From contig NZ_MDGP01000001.1 in the NCBI RefSeq assembly GCF_001747095.1, forward strand, positions 1,471,001 through 1,535,000: 64,000 bases of DNA, given 5' to 3'. How positions within the stretch are numbered: position 1 is the first letter of the stretch; every line of letters starts with the position of its first letter. The position numbers and the translations under genes were made by a program. This DNA is from Roseivirga sp. 4D4 (GTDB taxonomy: Bacteria; Bacteroidota; Bacteroidia; Cytophagales; Cyclobacteriaceae). Shown here one piece after another: positions 61,791-64,000 of the stretch. The notes beneath the pieces were generated by a model. It made no database searches and was not told the origin of the DNA. It saw only the letters and a program-made list of their open reading frames with translations.

Positions 61791-62408
61791 ATGCACGTAG
61801 CGATTGCAGGAAATATAGGCTCTGGCAAGACCACCCTAGCAAAAAAATTGGGCAAGCAGTACAATTGGGATGTTCAGCTTGAATCAGTGGAAGACAACCC
61901 CTATTTGAAGGACTTCTATGAAGACATGCCTAGGTGGTCTTTCCACTTGCAAGTATATTTTCTTAATAGCCGGTTCAACCAAGTATCTCGAATTCGAGAG
62001 TCAAATGGTGGGACTATCCAGGACAGAACAATCTATGAAGACTGCTATATCTTCGCGGCTAACTTGTACAAGTCGGGCTACATTGCAGAAAGGGACTATC
62101 AAAACTATTTAGAGCTCTTCAAATCGATGATCAAGCATGTACAACCCCCTGACCTACTCATTTATTTGAAAGCCGATATTCCAAGATTGGTCGCCAACAT
62201 TCAGAAAAGGGGGCGAGATTATGAAGAGTTGATAAGAATTGAATACCTAAAAAACCTCAATCAACATTACGAAGAATGGATTGGCAACTACAAATTGGGG
62301 AAACTCTTGGTAATTGACGTGAATGATATGGACTTTGTCAAAAATGTAGAGGACGAAGCCTATATCCTTGAAAAAGTAGACTTGGAGGTAAATGGACTAT
62401 TTTCTTGA
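61791..62408 (+). CDS. Deoxynucleoside kinase
   Basis: 205 aa from ATG 61791; the frame extends upstream through a terminator and lacks credible sequence there. Walker A AGNIGSGKTTLAKKLG opens the protein. EDNPYLKDFYEDMPRWSFHLQVYFL and GGTIQDRTIYEDCYIFA (DR-x motif) are the nucleoside site; LIYLKADIPRLVANIQKRGRDYE is the LID. It phosphorylates deoxynucleosides (dAK/dGK-type in Bacteroidota) for dNTP salvage. Confidence 0.92.
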   Translation: MHVAIAGNIGSGKTTLAKKLGKQYNWDVQLESVEDNPYLKDFYEDMPRWSFHLQVYFLNSRFNQVSRIRESNGGTIQDRTIYEDCYIFAANLYKSGYIAERDYQNYLELFKSMIKHVQPPDLLIYLKADIPRLVANIQKRGRDYEELIRIEYLKNLNQHYEEWIGNYKLGKLLVIDVNDMDFVKNVEDEAYILEKVDLEVNGLFS

Positions 62409-62494
62409 CCTTCTTTTCGATCAAGAGTGAATTAATTTTACTACCTTACAAGAGTTATTTAACAACACTCTACTTTTTAATCAAAACTTTAACA

Positions 62495-62535
62495 GTCCTG
62501 TTCGTGATAATTATCGCAAACAGGACATTTTTTTT
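62495..62535 (+). terminator. Rho-independent terminator after the kinase gene
   Basis: GTCCTGTT pairs with AACAGGAC around a GATAATTATC palindrome, followed by eight T (62528-62535). Confidence 0.8.
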
Positions 62536-62543
62536 GACCTTAG

Positions 62544-63017
62544 TTAGATTTCTTCTTCTCCCTTCTCAAGTATGTCCCAGGTATGGTCAGCAAGTAGTTT
62601 GACTGTAGCGATATATTTTTCGAAAGGTTTGGATCTACCCCACTCCTTGGGACCTATTAGTGATAGTGTATCCGTTTGGTCCTTTTTCATGTAGAGGTGA
62701 TACACCTTTCCGATCAAAGGTTGAAAAGCCATTTGAGCTTGATAGATTCGCTCAGACACGTCTACTCTATCTTTTATGGTTTTGGCTTGTTGTGCCAGTA
62801 ACTGCATCTGATCATAGATCTGTTTCATATCCATGTCAGTCTGCTCATACATAGCAGATAGTGACCTCCCTTTGATCTTCCCTTTGTCTTCAGGCTTAAT
62901 CATAGCAGCCCCAACAGTATGAGGAAACTCAATGGTCCCAGGATTTGGCGTAGTCATCTCCGCCATCTTATCCATATCAATCTGATCTACATCTATTTTC
63001 TTACCCGGTTTGCTCAC
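62544..63017 (-). CDS. DUF2452 family protein
   Basis: 157 aa, cytoplasmic. The family hallmark is visible: TTPNPGTIEFPHTVGAAMIK, then GRSLSAMYEQTDMDMKQIYDQ, IYQAQMAFQPLIGKVYHLY and LSLIGPKEWGRSKPFEKYIA. No function is known for this domain. It lies 32 bases before the small membrane-protein stop and shares its strand; the two could be one operon. Confidence 0.85.
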   Translation of the reverse strand: MSKPGKKIDVDQIDMDKMAEMTTPNPGTIEFPHTVGAAMIKPEDKGKIKGRSLSAMYEQTDMDMKQIYDQMQLLAQQAKTIKDRVDVSERIYQAQMAFQPLIGKVYHLYMKKDQTDTLSLIGPKEWGRSKPFEKYIATVKLLADHTWDILEKGEEEI

Positions 63018-63049
63018 TAGTTTTTTATTTTGTTAAAGCAGTTCCAGTA

Positions 63050-63229
63050 CTACTTTGTTTCGGTATTAAGGGAATCTTTTACCTCTTTTTCTGACGGAGC
63101 GATTGACTCCTTCAAATACTTCTTCGACCCTGGGAAGGACGTCTTGGTGGAAATATCATAACCAACAATAATTGTCGCTATAAAAAACAGAATGGCCACC
63201 GCCACAAAAATCTTCTTTTTACGTTTCAT
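63050..63229 (-). CDS. Small membrane protein divergent from dinB
   Basis: 59 aa from ATG 63229, with a single TM helix (IFVAVAILFFIATIIVGY) after a KRKKK start, then a charged tail. An 88-aa form from ATG 63316 adds LRYDTEFSREIQKFVFEG, which looks protein-like, but it would overlap the dinB start by 27 bases. No family recognised. Function unknown. Confidence 0.5.
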   Translation of the reverse strand: MKRKKKIFVAVAILFFIATIIVGYDISTKTSFPGSKKYLKESIAPSEKEVKDSLNTETK

Positions 63230-63289
63230 ACCTTCGAATACAAACTTCTGTATTTCCCTACTAAATTCGGTATCGTATCTTAAAAACCC

Positions 63290-64000
63290 TTGGAAAGTCA
63301 CCGCAAAATAATTCATATCGATATGGATGCATTCTATGCCTCCGTAGAGCAGCATGACAATCCTGAACTCAGAGGAAAGCCAGTGGCAGTTGGTGGCAGC
63401 AAAGAGCGAGGCGTTGTTGCGGCAGCGAGCTATGAGGCAAGGAAATTTGGTGTCAGGTCTGCTATGCCATCTGTTACAGCTTATCAGAAGTGCCCTCAAA
63501 TTGTGTTTGTCAAGCCACGCTTCGATCGGTATAAAGAAGTTTCCAATCAGATTCACGAAGTATTTCATGATTATACGGATCTGATTGAGCCTCTATCTCT
63601 TGATGAAGCATATTTGGATGTTACCCAAAACAAGAAAGGAATCCCCTCAGCAACCTTGATTGCAAAAGCCATCAGAGCTGACATTAAATCAAAGACCGGC
63701 CTTACCGCCTCTGCGGGCATATCCACCAATAAGTTTATCGCCAAAATAGCTAGCGACTATAACAAACCTGACGGCATCACCCTTGTAGGACCTGAAAAGA
63801 CCGATACTTTCCTGGAACAACTCTCCATTGAGAAGTTCTTTGGCGTTGGGAAGGTAACCGCTGAGAAGATGCGAAACTTGGGTATTAACAATGGAAAAGA
63901 CTTAAAGGCCTGGTCGAAAGAAGACCTCAAAGCAAACTTTGGAAAATCAGGAGGTTTCTATTACGAAATAGTAAGAGGTAATGATAATAGGCCTGTTAAC
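63290..64000 (+). CDS. dinB: DNA polymerase IV (Y-family), 5' part; runs off the right edge
   Basis: An open frame from TTG 63290 to the window end (237 codons, no stop). Y-family motifs: RKIIHIDMDAFYASVEQHD (first catalytic Asp), ASYEARKFGVRSAMPS, PLSLDEAYLDVT (the second Asp-Glu pair), AGISTNKFIAKIASDYNKPDG, and FFGVGKVTAEKM (helix-hairpin-helix). TTG is chosen because it directly precedes the conserved RKIIHID start; no ATG lies in front. It is an error-prone translesion polymerase. Little-finger domain lies outside the window. Confidence 0.93.
   Translation, partial: MESHRKIIHIDMDAFYASVEQHDNPELRGKPVAVGGSKERGVVAAASYEARKFGVRSAMPSVTAYQKCPQIVFVKPRFDRYKEVSNQIHEVFHDYTDLIEPLSLDEAYLDVTQNKKGIPSATLIAKAIRADIKSKTGLTASAGISTNKFIAKIASDYNKPDGITLVGPEKTDTFLEQLSIEKFFGVGKVTAEKMRNLGINNGKDLKAWSKEDLKANFGKSGGFYYEIVRGNDNRPVN

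Noticed and set aside
63230..63568. 172-codon form of the small membrane protein
   Set aside because: Most of the added part is antisense to dinB; only the last ~29 residues of it might be real.
1..64000. CRISPR arrays and rRNA genes
   Set aside because: No regularly spaced 24-40-base repeats and no rRNA-like conserved blocks were seen.

Overview
The window comes from a Bacteroidota chromosome, most likely a Cytophagales-type marine or gliding bacterium. Evidence for this: two large proteins with type IX secretion (gliding-motility) C-terminal sorting domains, an ECF sigma / FecR / STN-TonB receptor trio, a membrane-tethered LytTR regulator, a lone FtsX/MacB-type permease paired with PadR, DUF1080 and DUF3127 proteins, and candidate TAnnTTTG -7 promoter elements. 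No rRNA operon, complete tRNA or CRISPR array is present.

Layout. (1) 1-5760 is the right-hand part of an integrated island. It holds a truncated tyrosine recombinase at the left edge, a 254-aa protein with ART-like motifs, a 602-aa HEPN-motif protein, a GNAT acetyltransferase and a Bacteroidetes-type integrase. It ends in a 3' fragment of tRNA-Asp followed by the tRNA's original terminator. (2) 5997-20850: a LytTR regulator with a palindromic operator, an acyltransferase, a TauE-type exporter and a giant BNR-propeller protein. Then comes an operon of a Tat-exported PLP aminotransferase, a PVC-type cytochrome/dehydrogenase, DUF1080 and a YcaQ-like glycosylase, followed by PadR plus permease. 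(3) 20949-24971: sigma, anti-sigma and TonB receptor. (4) 25103-29708: an AT-rich accessory stretch with a small SPFH-like lipoprotein and three cassette-like genes (CBS-HEPN, single-TM protein, multi-TM protein) separated by structured, partly repeated spacers. (5) 29823-36104: phosphodiesterase, S9 peptidase, TIG-metallopeptidase, DUF1330 and a TlpA-like lipoprotein. (6) 36101-40651: a four-gene cluster on the minus strand. It encodes a tectonin-like propeller, a nucleoside-phosphorylase-fold protein, a divergent Fe-S uracil-DNA-glycosylase-fold protein and an unrecognised protein. This is the best candidate for an undescribed system. (7) 40884-48275: a small lipoprotein, a DUF559 nuclease and AddA/AddB with a lipoprotein gene wedged between them. 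(8) 48334-54842: two tandem paralogous T9SS adhesin-like proteins. (9) 55011-64000: DUF3127, L-2-hydroxyglutarate oxidase, OmpH/Skp, an EEP-family enzyme, a YheT hydrolase, a TonB receptor, deoxynucleoside kinase, DUF2452, a small membrane protein and the 5' part of dinB running off the right edge.

The genes suggest envelope nutrient uptake and polymer handling (TonB receptors, propeller, dehydrogenase/DUF1080) on a chromosome carrying DNA repair functions (AddAB, YcaQ, DinB) and two accessory regions with HEPN-motif proteins that look like defence or toxin cargo. All family names are from recognition of motifs and sequence feel; no database search was possible.
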